Source: Heterocephalus glaber (taxonomy: Eukaryota; Chordata; Mammalia; Rodentia; Bathyergidae). Taken from it: a stretch of DNA of 64,000 bases. The notes below the pieces were generated by a model. The model was not told the origin of the DNA. It searched no databases and saw only the letters and a list, made by a program, of their open reading frames with translations. The position numbers were made by a program, and so were the translations under genes. Below, piece after piece: positions 1 through 10,510 of the stretch; position 1 is the stretch's first letter, and each line of letters starts with the position of its first letter. The stretch lies in the NCBI RefSeq assembly GCF_000247695.1, contig NW_004624743.1:9169517-9233516 (forward strand), given 5' to 3'.

Positions 1-261
1 AGGATGTAGCCAACTTTAGAAGTAATGAACAGCCTTTACCAGAACACTGACCTTGAATTCAAGTGAAGGAACTATTTTAAGAAGAAAAGAGTCACTTTTG
101 TTGTTGTAGTAGAGCTAAAATCCTGTTTTGAGAGCAAGAGCAAATGGAAAGGGAAGATTTACATATAGTGGTATTGATAACCCTGATGAGGGCTATATAG
201 AGAGGACAGAAATAAGAAGTGAGGGAGGGAAATAATACACAAAAATTGTCCCTCTTTTTTC

Positions 262-375
262 TCTTTTTAAATTTTTTTATTTATTCATTCATTTATCGGC
301 ACTACTCAGGATGTATCTTACAGTCGTGTACACCCCACAAAGTGCTCTAATATTCAGCTACATCCCAGCTCCATT
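262..375 (-). repeat. Diverged ID-like SINE, antisense
   Basis: On the minus strand this resembles the tRNA-derived ID family. The plus strand carries a degraded complement of the A-box region (ctctaatattcagctacatc) next to a 'cccagctcc' end, with a T-rich stretch at 262-290 that would be the A-tail of a minus-strand insertion. Divergence is high and I see no clear target-site duplication. It could instead be the ID half of a longer dimeric SINE. Confidence 0.5.
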
Positions 376-440
376 TTTCTTCATTGCTACATTAAATGGC
401 TGGGGATGACTCAGTGAAAGGGTACTCAGTGATACAATAG

Positions 441-829
441 TGTTATGGCTTGTGTCGAGTTGTCCCCCCAAAGCTTCATGCAGTCATAGGTGGGTTTTTT
501 TCAGATGTGGCTAGATCTAGAGTGTGTGGTGCTGGGATAAGGCTATGTGATTATCAATCAGCCCACTGGTTGATTTGGCACCATGTTAAGCCCAGTAACT
601 GATATAGAATATAAAAGGGGCAGAATGAACCTCTTGCTTGCTTTTGCTGTCTTCTGCCTGCCATGAACTATTTCTCCTCTGCAACGCACCTCTACCATGC
701 TACCCTACCTTGGAGCCAGCCAACTATGAACTGAAACCTCTACAAACTGTGAAAAAATAAACTTTTCCTCCTTTTACTTTGGGTGTTGAGTATTTTGTCT
801 AAGCAATGAGAAAAGTAACTAAAACAAAC
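441..829 (+). mobile_element. Solo MaLR-type LTR (ERVL-MaLR-like)
   Basis: The element opens with tgttatggcttgtgtcgag, the usual 'TGTTATGGTTTGG' start of this LTR class. It passes through 'ggagccagccaactatgaactg', carries an aataaa polyadenylation signal at about 756 and ends near 'aaaagtaactaaaac'. The order of landmarks matches solo LTRs of the mammalian MaLR group. No internal region or partner LTR is obvious next to it. Related copies lie at about 10014, 26655, 34160, 36888 (inverted), 53054 and 53545. Confidence 0.7.
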
Positions 830-2335
830 AGAGACTTGGACCACTACTTGTATCTAGTTAACACTGGAGGGATTGGATATGCATACAGCACAGCCAGTTG
901 ATCAATTAAAGAGATAAAAACTCAGGTGTATGGCAATCCATGCAGATAGAGACAGTGACAGGACACTGGAAAAATATCTTTGCAGGTTGCTTCTGTGATC
1001 TCAGTGCAATATAAACCTAGATTATCAGCAGAGAGAATAAAAAAGGAGTTCACACTTGAGAAGAAGGTGGCAGAAATGGAAAAATAAGACAGACTAAGGA
1101 AATGCAGATCTGCCTGATAGCACTAAAAGTTCTGTTAAAATGAACATGAATTTAAAGCAAAATGAACCAGCATGGATTTTCCTCCATACAACTTCAACTT
1201 AAGTGTAGGAATACATTAGGCAAAGTTTAAGTATTGCTCTAACACTTACTGCTGTTGGAAGACTTAATTAATGCCTTCAAATTACTGTTTTTTAAATTTA
1301 CATTTATAGGTATGTTGTAAGACCCAAATGAGATAATATATGTATAATGCAATGATCTAGAGTACACACCCTGGAATTTGTCTGATGGGGTTTAAATCCT
1401 GACTCCTATATTAGAAGAGGAGAAACAGACAAGAGAAATTGTGCCGTATGAAAGGTGATGTTTATACTATAATTTCTACCAAGGAATGTAAGATGGCTAA
1501 GGAGGGAAGTGAGTCTATGAAATAGGATAGGGAGGGCCAGGAAAATGAAACTGGATTCATTAATTTTTGCTTGTTCATTTTTGTGTTGGAGGTAGGGTAC
1601 TAGCTAAAAAAATACAGGTGATCATAACGTAGAACACTTAGACCGAGATTAGTGAAAGACTGCAGAGCAAATGATATGACCTTGGAAGTAATATCAAATG
1701 TGAGATGGAAGAATAGATTAACAAAGAGGTCAAGAAGCTGAATGCCCAAGAATTTCATCTATGTAAGTATTGAAATCCCTAAGAAATGTGACCGAAAGTT
1801 TTGTCGATAAGAATTACAATGAGGCAGAAGCTAAAATACTCAGGAGGTAAGAGGGTCCTATAGGTGACTGCAACAAAGAGAGAAATACAGTCTTATGCAG
1901 GATCTTCAAAGACAGAGAAGGGTTACAAAAAAGCAAGGAAAAAAGAAGCAAGGGATATACCACCTTACTTCAAAGCCTTGTTATGCATGGAAGAAAGGGG
2001 AAAAGAAACGTCACTAGATAGACTTCAGAGTATATTTGCACTACCTAACTTCTTGAAACTCAACAGTCATATTCTTAGGTCATAATCCAGCCGCCCAAGT
2101 CTGCAGTACTTTGTAGGAAAGCACTCTTCATTGTCATCCACCTTCCATATTAGAGTAATATGCTTCTAAGCTAGAAGCATCTGTTGCTATCAAATTTCCA
2201 GCAAATGAAATAATGTGTGTAGATACTGAAATGGGGCAATTAAAAAAAAATTAAAAGTCCATTTAAATAAAATATTAGAGGTTATACACATTGAAGAAGG
2301 AAGAAGTAAAGTTTCATTTTTACCTTTTGCTTCTG
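830..2335. other. Mostly unassigned sequence
   Basis: No gene is seen. The stretch around 1590-1870 (…gaatgcccaagaatttcatc…) vaguely recalls the internal region of MaLR elements, and 1305-1375 recalls a MIR 3' half, but both matches are too weak to call. The short open frame at 1864-2085 has no recognisable domain and no supporting context. Confidence 0.4.
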
Positions 2336-2339
2336 CCCC

Positions 2340-3647
2340 AAGATGGCCACCCACTGTCAAAAAAGACCACTATGACAATGTAATTTCTTCCATGGGGTGG
2401 AGGTGAGTGATATAGGCAGAGTGAGTGCCCAGCCTTCCCAGTTTGATAAGAATGTTGCTCAAAAAAACCACTTCTGCCTTTCCCCCCACTCACATCACGA
2501 GGAGGTCAGCACAAGGGAATAATCTGAGGGATCAGAACTGGGGGAAAGAAAAAAGGGCAAGGCTCACTTCAATTACCACATGGATCTAAGAGCCAGGCTA
2601 CTGATCTTAGCCACTAACACATAGACCACAGCAAAATACCTATCCACAAGCCCCGTCGGGTACCTCACCTGTAGCATCCCTCTGCTGGCTAGCATGTGCC
2701 TTCAGATCTCCATACACATCCTCAAGACTGTGTGTCCAAGGCCACACAGTGAGGACACCCCTGAGAAGAGCACATGAACACCAGCAGACAACTTAGCTCT
2801 GCAGAATTGGGGAAACCTGCACGATTGAACCCTTCAGGGCAGCGCCCTCTGCACAATAAGCAGGAGACTCTCAGCAACAAGCCTGACATTTCAGGACCAA
2901 TAGGAAGAGCACAGTCCCAAAACAGCCTTCTCTTGAATGGAGAAAACAAGACAATGGGGCAGGCACACCCATAATGAATGCATGAAAGAAACCTACAACA
3001 TCTAGCTGGGTGACTGATGAAGGACTTTCTCTCCTGAAGCCAATAAAAGATAAAGGAGAAGGTTGTGGCTTAAAATGCAGACTGCAATGCAAGACATTGA
3101 GAAGTGTGACATCATCACAGAAACAAAACTAAGTAGCTCTGGTGCCTAAACATGAAAAATGGGCATCCACAAATTTTATGGCATATAATTCAAAATGATC
3201 TTTTTAAAGAAACTCAGTGAGCTACAAGAGAAAACGGGCAACTAACTGATCACAGGAAGACAGTACAAGAGTAAAACGAGAAATGCAATACACAGCTAGA
3301 AAGCATTTTTAATCAACCTAGGACTGAATTTGCAGTAACTGAACTGAAAACTCAGTAACTCCAAAAGTAGACTTGATCAAATAGAAAATGAGTGAAATTG
3401 AAGACATCTTTTGAAACTATTCAGTCAGACAAATTGAAACAAAAAAAGAAAAAATAATGAAGAATGCCTATATGGCTTATGGGACAGAACCAAGCAAAAC
3501 AAGAGATGCATTGAGAATTCTGAAAGGAGCAGAGAAAAAGAAAGACAGAAAACTCATTGATACATAGACATTAAACACTCTACTATAGAACAGCTACTAG
3601 TTCAAGAAGAAAAAAAATCTCAAGACAAAAATGGAAGCATAACATAC
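2340..3647 (+). mobile_element. Old L1, 5' part (5' UTR and ORF1 remnant)
   Basis: The region opens with a 'caagatggcc' motif typical of L1 5' UTRs and runs into purine-rich sequence with ORF1-like phrases such as 'aaaactcagtaactccaaaag', followed near 3420-3560 by A-rich coiled-coil-type coding remnants. All frames are broken. It appears to be the upstream part of the L1 whose ORF2 resumes after the insertion at 3648. The 5' UTR assignment is weaker than the ORF1 assignment. Confidence 0.5.
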
Positions 3648-4130
3648 TGTATTAGTCAGGGGTCTACATGTATAATTATACAAGGAATTTGTGAAGTAGG
3701 CTCACAGGATTAGAAAAAGAAGATTTCCAATGAATGGACAGAGGTGGAAGATTCCAAAACTATCATCTGCATGGAGAAGAGCTGGAGGATCCAGTCGCAA
3801 CAAAGGTCCAAGGCCTAGAAGGTCACTACACAGTCACTCATATGAGTCCATGTCGGAAGACTGAGGAGTCTGAGCTGGAAGTCTGAACGGACTGAAGCCC
3901 GATGCCCAAAGACAACGTAAAGTCCACAGCTCCTCTAAAAAAGGGGGAAACACTTCCCTCTTCTTTCTTTTTTTATTCTGTCGATGCTATTTGTTGGTGC
4001 CACCACATCTGGCACGGATCTTCCCCTCTCAGTTTGCTGGTCTATGTGGCAATCATCCACAGACACACCCAGAATTTAGTAATCTGCTAGGTGGTTCAAG
4101 TTGACATATCACGATTAATAATCACACAAA
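3648..4130 (+). mobile_element. LTR-like element inserted in the old L1
   Basis: It starts with tgtattagtcaggggtctac and contains 'cacagacacacccagaattt' and an end like 'caagttgacatatcacgatt', the landmarks of a widespread mammalian interspersed repeat beginning TGTATTAGTCAGGGTTCTC. It separates ORF1-like from ORF2-like L1 sequence, so it inserted after the L1, although the two L1 parts are not adjacent in an intact L1 and some L1 sequence was also lost. I recall the family pattern but not its name with certainty. Confidence 0.6.
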
Positions 4131-7100
4131 CCGAGACTTATGGGATACAACAAAAATAGCTGTAAGTGGTAAATTTATAGAGATAAATGCCCACACTAAG
4201 AAAAAGGAAATATTTCAATTAAAGAATCTAGCTTTATACTCCAAGCAACTTAATAAAGAAAAAGAAAGCTGAGACAAAATTTAGAAGAATATAATAAATG
4301 AATGAAAGTGACTAGAAAATAATAGAAAAGACCAACAAATAAGGCAAATTTATTTTAGCTAGACAAACCTTCAGATACATTAACATAAAAAGGGAAATAT
4401 TAAATAAAATCAAAATAAGAAAGGGCCGTTAAACATATCACAGGAATACAAAAGATCTTAAGAGGTGACTATGAACAATATATAACAACAACTTTCATAA
4501 CCTAGGAGAAACTGATGAATTCCTAGAAATATACAGCCTATGAAAACAATCATACAGCAGGAGAAAAGCTGAATAGATAAATTATGATTGAGGGGATTGA
4601 ATTAATAATTAAAATCTTCCCAAGAGAAAAAAGCCCAGGAGCATATGGTTTCATGGGTGAATTTTATCAAACACTAAAAGATAAATCAACTCCAGTTCTT
4701 CTCAAACTCTTCCAAAAACTTGAAGAGAAGGAAATATTTGCAAACTTATTTCATGAGGTATCAACATTAACCTGAAGCTCAACCCAGACAAGAACTCTAC
4801 AAGAAAAGAAAACAACTACACCAACAGACGGATGTCCTTGATGCATGCAGATTCAAAAATTCATAAAGCATACTAACAAATAAAATTCAACATCACATTA
4901 AAAGGATTACACACCATGACCAACTGGGATTTATCTTCGGGAGGCAAGGATAGTTAAACATATATAAAACAATCAGCATAAAACTACACATTAATAGATT
5001 AAAAGATAAAATCATATGATTGTCTCAATAGATACTGATAAAAGAATTTGAAAAAAAAAGTCCAACATCCTTTCATGATATAAGCTTTCAACAAATTAGA
5101 TGGATAAGGACTATATCTGATAAAATGAATCCCATATATGGAAAACTTGGCCGCATGCTCAATGGTGAAGTGGTGACAATTTTTCCTCTGAGATTGGGAA
5201 CAAAACAAGGATGTCCACTGTCAACACTTCTATTCAACACAGCATTATTGGAAGTCCAGAGCAATTAGGCAAAAGAAGTAAAAGGCATCCAAATTTGAAA
5301 GAAAGACATAAAATTGTTTCTTTTTGCCCATGACATTATTTTCTATTTAAAGAAATGCTAAAGTTTCTGCTAAAAGCTCTTCAAAATAAATAAATTCAGC
5401 AGACTTGCAGGATGCAAAAATCAACACACAAAAATCAGTTGCATTTCAATGAGCTTAGAACAAACTACCTAAAACAAAAATTAAGAAAACAATCCCATTT
5501 ACAATAACATAAGAAAAATACATAAAATATATAGAAATAAATTTACCTATGGATATATGGCAGCCACACATTGAAATCTGTAAGTAAATCATTAATGAAA
5601 GAAATTGAAGAAGAAAAATACCCCATCTTCATGGATTGAAATAATTAATATTGTCTCAGTGTCCATACTTTCCAAAGCAGTCTCTACAGATTCAATACAA
5701 TCCTCGTAAAAAGTCCAGCACTTTCATAAGGAACCACAAACCATCCCAAATAGGCAAAGCTATTGAAAATAATGAAATATGGTGACATCACATTTCCTAA
5801 TTTCAAAATATACTACAAAGCTAATCAAACAGTTAGTAGAAGTGGCAGCAGCACCATATAAAAACTGACACACAAAACACTTAGACGAAAAGACACATGA
5901 ACAAAGAGCCCTGAAGCAAACTCATGTAAACAAGGTCAACTAATCTTCAAAATAGGTTCTAGAAATATATAATGGGTTAAAGATAATCTCTTCAGTAAAT
6001 ATTGGGAAAACAATATGCTCACATGAAACAGAAAGTAACTGGATATTTATCTTACACCATACACAAAAATCAACTCAAAATGAATTATACACTTAAATAT
6101 AAGGACTGAAAGCACAAAATTCCTTAGAGAAAACCAGGGAAATGATTGTTCGTTCATAGCAATGAGTTTTGTGGATATGACAATAAAAGCAAAACAAAAA
6201 CAAAAATAAACACGTGGGACTACATCAAAGTGCAAGTCTTCTGCTCAGGATTGGAAACAATCAATAAAATATAAAGGCAAGCTGTAGGAGGGGAGAAATT
6301 ATTTTCAAACGATGTCTTATAAGGAGTCACTCAACTCCACAGCAAAAATCAAAAACCAAAATTATCTATTATCTAATTTCAAAATGGGCAAAAACCTGAA
6401 GAGACATTTTCCCAATGAATATGTACAAATATCCAAAGTTGTATGGAAAATCATTTGACATCACTAATAAGTAAAGAAATCCAAATTAAAAACAAATCAG
6501 GTTATCACCTTATACCTTTTAGAATAGTTAATATGAAAAACATAATAACAATAGTGAGAATGTGGAGGACAGCAAAGTTTGTGTAGAATGCAAATTGACC
6601 TAGTCTTTATGGCAAACATTATAAAGATTCCTCAAAAAATTATAGCTAAAGCTCCCTTAAGAACTAGAAACCCGACTTCTGACTTTTACACAAAGGAATT
6701 GAAATCATGATTTTAGAGCGATACTTGCACTTCTGGGTTCATTGTAGCATTTTCATAATTGTTAGGATATCAAAATAATCTAAATGTCTATCAAGAAAAG
6801 AATGGATATAGAATTTGTAAGATACAATTGTGAGCTGTATCTCTCCTTTTTGAAAGGTAAATCATATGTAATATATAATACTATATATACAAGAATAATA
6901 TATATTCATTCTTACACATACACCTAATCTATATGTACATATGATCCATATATATGAATATTAGTCTTTCTTAGAAAGGAAGGAAATCCTGCCATTTTCA
7001 ATGACATGAACAGATCTGGAAAACATTATACTAGATGAAATAAGTCAGGTACAGAAAGACTAGTATTGTATAATCTCACTTATATGTTTAACTAAATTAG

Positions 7101-7175
7101 TTAAATTCATGCAAGGAGAGCATAAAATGGTGTTTACCAGGCTGTGAGGGAAGGAAATATGAGGGGTTGTTGGTC
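4131..7175 (+). mobile_element. Old L1, ORF2 remnant and 3' UTR
   Basis: The sequence follows the L1 ORF2 order from the region before the reverse transcriptase catalytic core through the C-terminus. At 4600-4700 it reads like the conserved 'SPGPDGF..EFYQ' block (here SPGAYGFMGEFYQ). At 5190-5230 it matches the block before the second RT motif (GTKQGCPLST). At 5310-5335 the catalytic Y/F-A-D-D box reads FAHD, so one catalytic Asp codon is changed. After 5870 come the C-terminal blocks and after about 6650 the 3' UTR. Stops and frameshifts are frequent, so this is a dead copy. The 3' end resembles the L1MA group. The last 3' UTR part is separated by a younger tail at 7176-7430. Confidence 0.85.
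6864..6962. repeat. AT-rich low-complexity stretch
   Basis: This is an alternating A/T-rich segment (…tatataatactatatatac…) inside the L1 3' region, probably expanded locally after insertion. Confidence 0.6.
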
Positions 7176-7430
7176 AGATTGTGAAATAGGAAGAAAAAGT
7201 CCAAAGGGGAGGGATTGGGGAAAGGAAAGAAGGGAATGGAATTAATATGGGAAAATTTTTTAAAAAGGGAAACAAAGTCTTTGTGAATATGGAGGGGTGG
7301 AGGAGTTGAGGGGAAGGCAGGGGAATGGGGAAAAAATAAGAACCAAGATAGATTATATAAAGGTACAAATCTCCAGTGATGAATGTCATTATATTGTATA
7401 CCTAAATAGTACCAAAAACTTAATTTTAAA
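7176..7430 (+). mobile_element. Young L1 3' tail nested in old L1 (polypurine type A)
   Basis: From 'attgtgaaatagg' the sequence follows the same module seen at 19971, 23851, 25110 and 51790: a purine-rich tract (ggaagaaaaagtccaaaggg), 'aataagaaccaagata', 'gatgaatgtcattatattg' and a final 'taccaa' plus A-rich end. It interrupts the older L1 3' UTR, which resumes at about 7435, so it is the later insertion. It is a severely 5'-truncated copy. Confidence 0.8.
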
Positions 7431-7590
7431 AAGAAGATACAGGGTATCAGTTATGTAGGATGAATAAATTTTAGAGATTTAATGCACAGCACAGTAACAT
7501 GGGTAATACACTGCACTGCATACTGGAAATTTGTTAACAGGGTGAATTTTAAGTATGCTCATCACAAAAATAAATAAATATGTGAGTTGG
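7431..7590 (+). mobile_element. Old L1, terminal 3' UTR
   Basis: This continues the older element after the nested tail. The phrases 'ttttagagatttaatgcacag', 'ggaaatttgttaacaggg' and 'atgctcatcacaaaaataa' match the terminal L1MA-type 3' UTR. It ends near an A-rich 'aaataaataaatatgtgag'. Confidence 0.75.
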
Positions 7591-7621
7591 TATAAAAGTT
7601 AATTAGCTTGATTGTAGTGAT

Positions 7622-8172
7622 TACGAGGCGTGATCAGAGTATACATGAATGTTTAAATTTAAAAACTATTTACTACAGTAAGTTAATGGTATTAAAACTG
7701 CTCCTTGCTTTGAACACACTTATCCCATTATTCTGGCCAATTTCTGAAGCAGTTCTGAAAGTCCTCTCTTTTGAGTCTCATTATGGGGCATGATCACAAA
7801 TTCAGTGAATGCTGCTGCCAAGTGCCATCCAATGGAAAGTCAGATCTCTTAAAACATTACAGTGTATACTTATCGACCTTATTCAACAGATCTGGTACCA
7901 GACAACTTCTGGCTCTTCCTTAAAGTCATAATGATTCTGCAAGGTAAATGTTTTGAATCAATTTAGGACATCCAGGTACCATGGTAATGCCACTGAAGAC
8001 ATTCACAAAAGAGGACTCCCAGAACTGCTTCAAAAACTGACAAGAATGATGGGATACAGATCTATTCGAAGTGAGAGGTGTATTTCCAAGTGGATTGATG
8101 GCAAGGTGTCTCTTACTGTAATAAATTTTTAAGTGTAAACATTCACTTTGTTTTGCCATTATACCTCACACT
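7622..8172. mobile_element. Mariner-like (Tc1/mariner) DNA transposon remnant with long inverted arms
   Basis: The left end starts 'tacgaggcgtgatcagag', similar to mariner termini of the 'cgagg.gt' type. The right end, read on the minus strand, starts 'tgtgaggtataatgg'. The two ends share inverted similarity well beyond short TIRs: 'tttactacagtaag' (left) against 'tttattacagtaag' (right, minus strand), and 'ctgaagcagttctgaaagtcct' against 'ttgaagcagttctgggagtcct'. The latter block recalls the minus strand of mariner transposase coding sequence. It could be one long-TIR element or two head-to-head copies. Confidence 0.55.
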
Positions 8173-9394
8173 TCACAATGCCCTTGTATATCAAATCAAC
8201 TTGTACACCTTCAATATACACAATTTTTACAAATCCCCTGAAATTAAATGGTGACTATGTTTCTACTTCATACTCCCCATAAATTCTGCCTTGTTTTACA
8301 AGGGAACACCATCACTTAATACAGATTTTACACATTTTGAAGTAATAAACTTACATTCATCCATCATTGGTTTCAAAAAAGCTTTTTCTGGGGATCCTTT
8401 GACTTCTGCATAACAACAGCCCACTCTGCCTACTCATTGCTCTGTTAGTTACGTTGTCACCCTGTCTCCTCTCTGGGAGTGCTTACAACGATAACCAGCA
8501 GTTATCAACATGGCGTTAAAATTACACGATAACATCGTGATAAGATTTTGAAACATCCTTTGAAACTATTTCACATCCGGAGTGGCTAAATTGAAGCCGT
8601 CTTTACAGGAAAATTAAATCACCAAAAATAATACGATAATAAACCATTAAAACACAGGCAGCTTTATATCAACGATGTTGTGCTAATGTGAGAAGTGCCA
8701 AAGTCTCAACTCTATCACTGTTCAGGCTGGAATAAATAAAAACTTATGACAGAACAAATTAAAGAGTGAACGATTTAATGCTGTAATTAGTAGTGAGAAA
8801 TGTAAAAATTAGTAATTATTGAAGAAACCATATGTTTAATGTATTAACTGTAGCTATTAAAACTATATTATATTATTTTATCAAATTATGTAATGAGTAA
8901 GATTTTTCCAGCGTGTTCGCTTCTTCCTCAGAGAAAGATTAGGTTCTGAGGAAGCTGCTTTATTTAGGCCATAATGTGCTGTGCATTAATTCTGTTACAC
9001 TTTGCACATTGGGGGATCTGATTTGATTGCAGAAGTAGGTTTCCTAAAGTGCTTGATGTGGTGTCAAAACACAAATTTAGCATCCCATAATTCCAGGATA
9101 ATAAGTAAATCTGGATGGAGCCTCTATGTCTTCGAAGATCATTGAGATTTTAGGAGAATGATCTAGGGAAGTTAGAGTGACCCTCAAAGATCTCAGGAAC
9201 TCTGAACCATAAAGACGTAGACCCATGTACAGAGTTCCTCAAAATATCAGGTCAGACCCAGAATATTCTGAGGAATACCCGTGCGTGCAGGATAAGACAA
9301 CTGCATTCTTAACTCTAGAAATCTTTGAAGAAAACCAGATTGCTGACCCACCTAATCCTTCCAGCATTCTAACCTCCCAGGGCTTACAATAGAG
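8173..9394. other. No recognisable gene or repeat
   Basis: The sequence is AT-rich and unique-looking. Around 8460-8640 there is a local run of CG dinucleotides (acgataaccagc, acacgataacatcgtgat) that is unusual for this window, perhaps the remains of a young DNA transposon, but I cannot assign it. Confidence 0.4.
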
Positions 9395-9800
9395 AATTTC
9401 CTTATTCATTCATTCATTCATTCACTCATTGCAAATTACTAAAAACCAACATTGTAGCAAGCACTGGTATTATATGTTCTTTAGACAAAGACTAATATAT
9501 ACTTGTAAACATACATGCATACATAAATGAACATGAACTCAAATTTAGTTTAAATATTTATGAAAGAGATTTATGAGGGGCTGAGAATCTCCATTATAAA
9601 ACCAAGGTAACCTCTTTGAGGAGGAAAGGTTAGTAACAAACTAAAAGAAGGGGTCGAGCCTTCGGAAATCTAGTGAGACAGAACGTTCCAGGGAGAGGTT
9701 TAGTATGTGCAGAAGGATATGACAGAGTTGAGAAACATAAAAACTCCATCAGAAGTGAACATACTGGGAAGAAGGGTAGCTGTCACACACACACCCCAAT
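9395..9800 (-). mobile_element. LINE L2 remnant, antisense
   Basis: It begins with attcattcattcattcactc, the complement of the L2 3' terminal (TGAA) repeat, followed by 'agcaagcactggtat' corresponding to the 'gtgccaggcactg' block. Further on, 'ctttgaggaggaaagg' and 'acgttccagggagagg' match the antisense L2 blocks for 'ggaggtgac' and 'cattccaggcagagg'. Divergence is strong, as expected of an ancient element. Confidence 0.65.
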
Positions 9801-9923
9801 TTCCCTGAAATTACACAGCATGCAAAATTGGAATGAGAAGAATATAGCAATAGATAATCATCTAGAATCATAATCTTATTAAGGTTAGTTTGCATAAAAT
9901 TCACTTGTTATAAGACAGCTTTA

Positions 9924-10013
9924 GGGGATGCGGACTTAGTTCAGTGGCAGAGCACATACTTCCCATGCTCAAGGCTCTGGGTTCAATCTCCAACACTGGA
10001 AAGAAAGAGAAAG
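9924..10013 (+). repeat. ID-type SINE (tRNA-derived), sense
   Basis: The element starts 'ggggatgcggacttagttc', with an RNA polymerase III A box (tagttcagtgg) and a B box (gggttcaatctcc) at ID-family spacing, followed by an A/G-rich tail (aaagaaagagaaag). This is the rodent ID structure. It abuts a MaLR LTR fragment on its 3' side. Confidence 0.85.
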
Positions 10014-10110
10014 TGTTATGGTTTATATCTAAACCTCAGGTGCTTATAGGTTGGGCTTTGGGGAGATGATTGGATCTTGGGGCATAATAATCATCATTGG
10101 ATTTTATGTT
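10014..10110 (+). mobile_element. MaLR-type LTR 5' fragment
   Basis: It begins 'gttatggtttatatctaaac' and continues with 'gggctttggggagatgattgg', the first third of the LTR family seen elsewhere in the window. It stops in an AT-rich simple repeat at about 10110, so the rest has been lost or replaced. Confidence 0.55.
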
Positions 10111-10156
10111 ATATATGTTATCATTATATATATTATATATATTATATGTATATGAC
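10105..10156. repeat. AT-rich simple repeat
   Basis: This is an imperfect (TATA)n/(TTATA)n stretch of about 50 bp between the LTR fragment and the antisense L1. Confidence 0.7.
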
Positions 10157-10510
10157 CATCACCAATAACAAGTTCACAACATTTTTAGCACCACAAAAAG
10201 TTGCTGCATATTCTTTATTCTTTGCAGTTAACCTCCAGTCAGATCTTCAGCCCTAGGCAACCACTCATCTGCATTTTTTATCTTCAGAGATTTTTCTAGA
10301 AATTTCATATAAATTTCATTATATAATATGTGGTCTAAGTTTCTGAGTTCTTTCACTTAGCATGTTTTAGAGGTTATTGTTTTTCCCTTACCTGTGTATT
10401 TTTATTGATGAAATGTGTATATATGATATATATAGATTATGCCTATTATGCATAATTCTGATGTAAACATTCATGAGCAAATTTTGAACAAATGTTTAAA
10501 TTACTACTAA
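10157..10510 (-). mobile_element. Old L1 3' UTR fragment, antisense
   Basis: The plus strand reads as the complement of an old L1M 3' region: 'accatcaccaataacaag', 'ctaggcaaccactcatctgc', 'tctagaaatttcatataaat', 'tctttcacttagcatg' and 'gatgtaaacattcatgagc'. The order is collinear with the antisense L1 at 62.6-64 kb. Confidence 0.75.

Noticed and set aside
756..762. aataaa polyadenylation signal as a gene end
   Set aside because: It is the internal signal of a solo LTR; similar signals lie in the LTRs near 27000 and 34570.
4584..4775. 63-codon frame with reverse-transcriptase-like residues
   Set aside because: It is a fragment of the decayed L1 ORF2 and is annotated as such, not as a gene.
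9924..10013. Possible tRNA gene (A and B boxes present)
   Set aside because: No cloverleaf-compatible 3' half; A/G-rich tail and sequence match the ID SINE.
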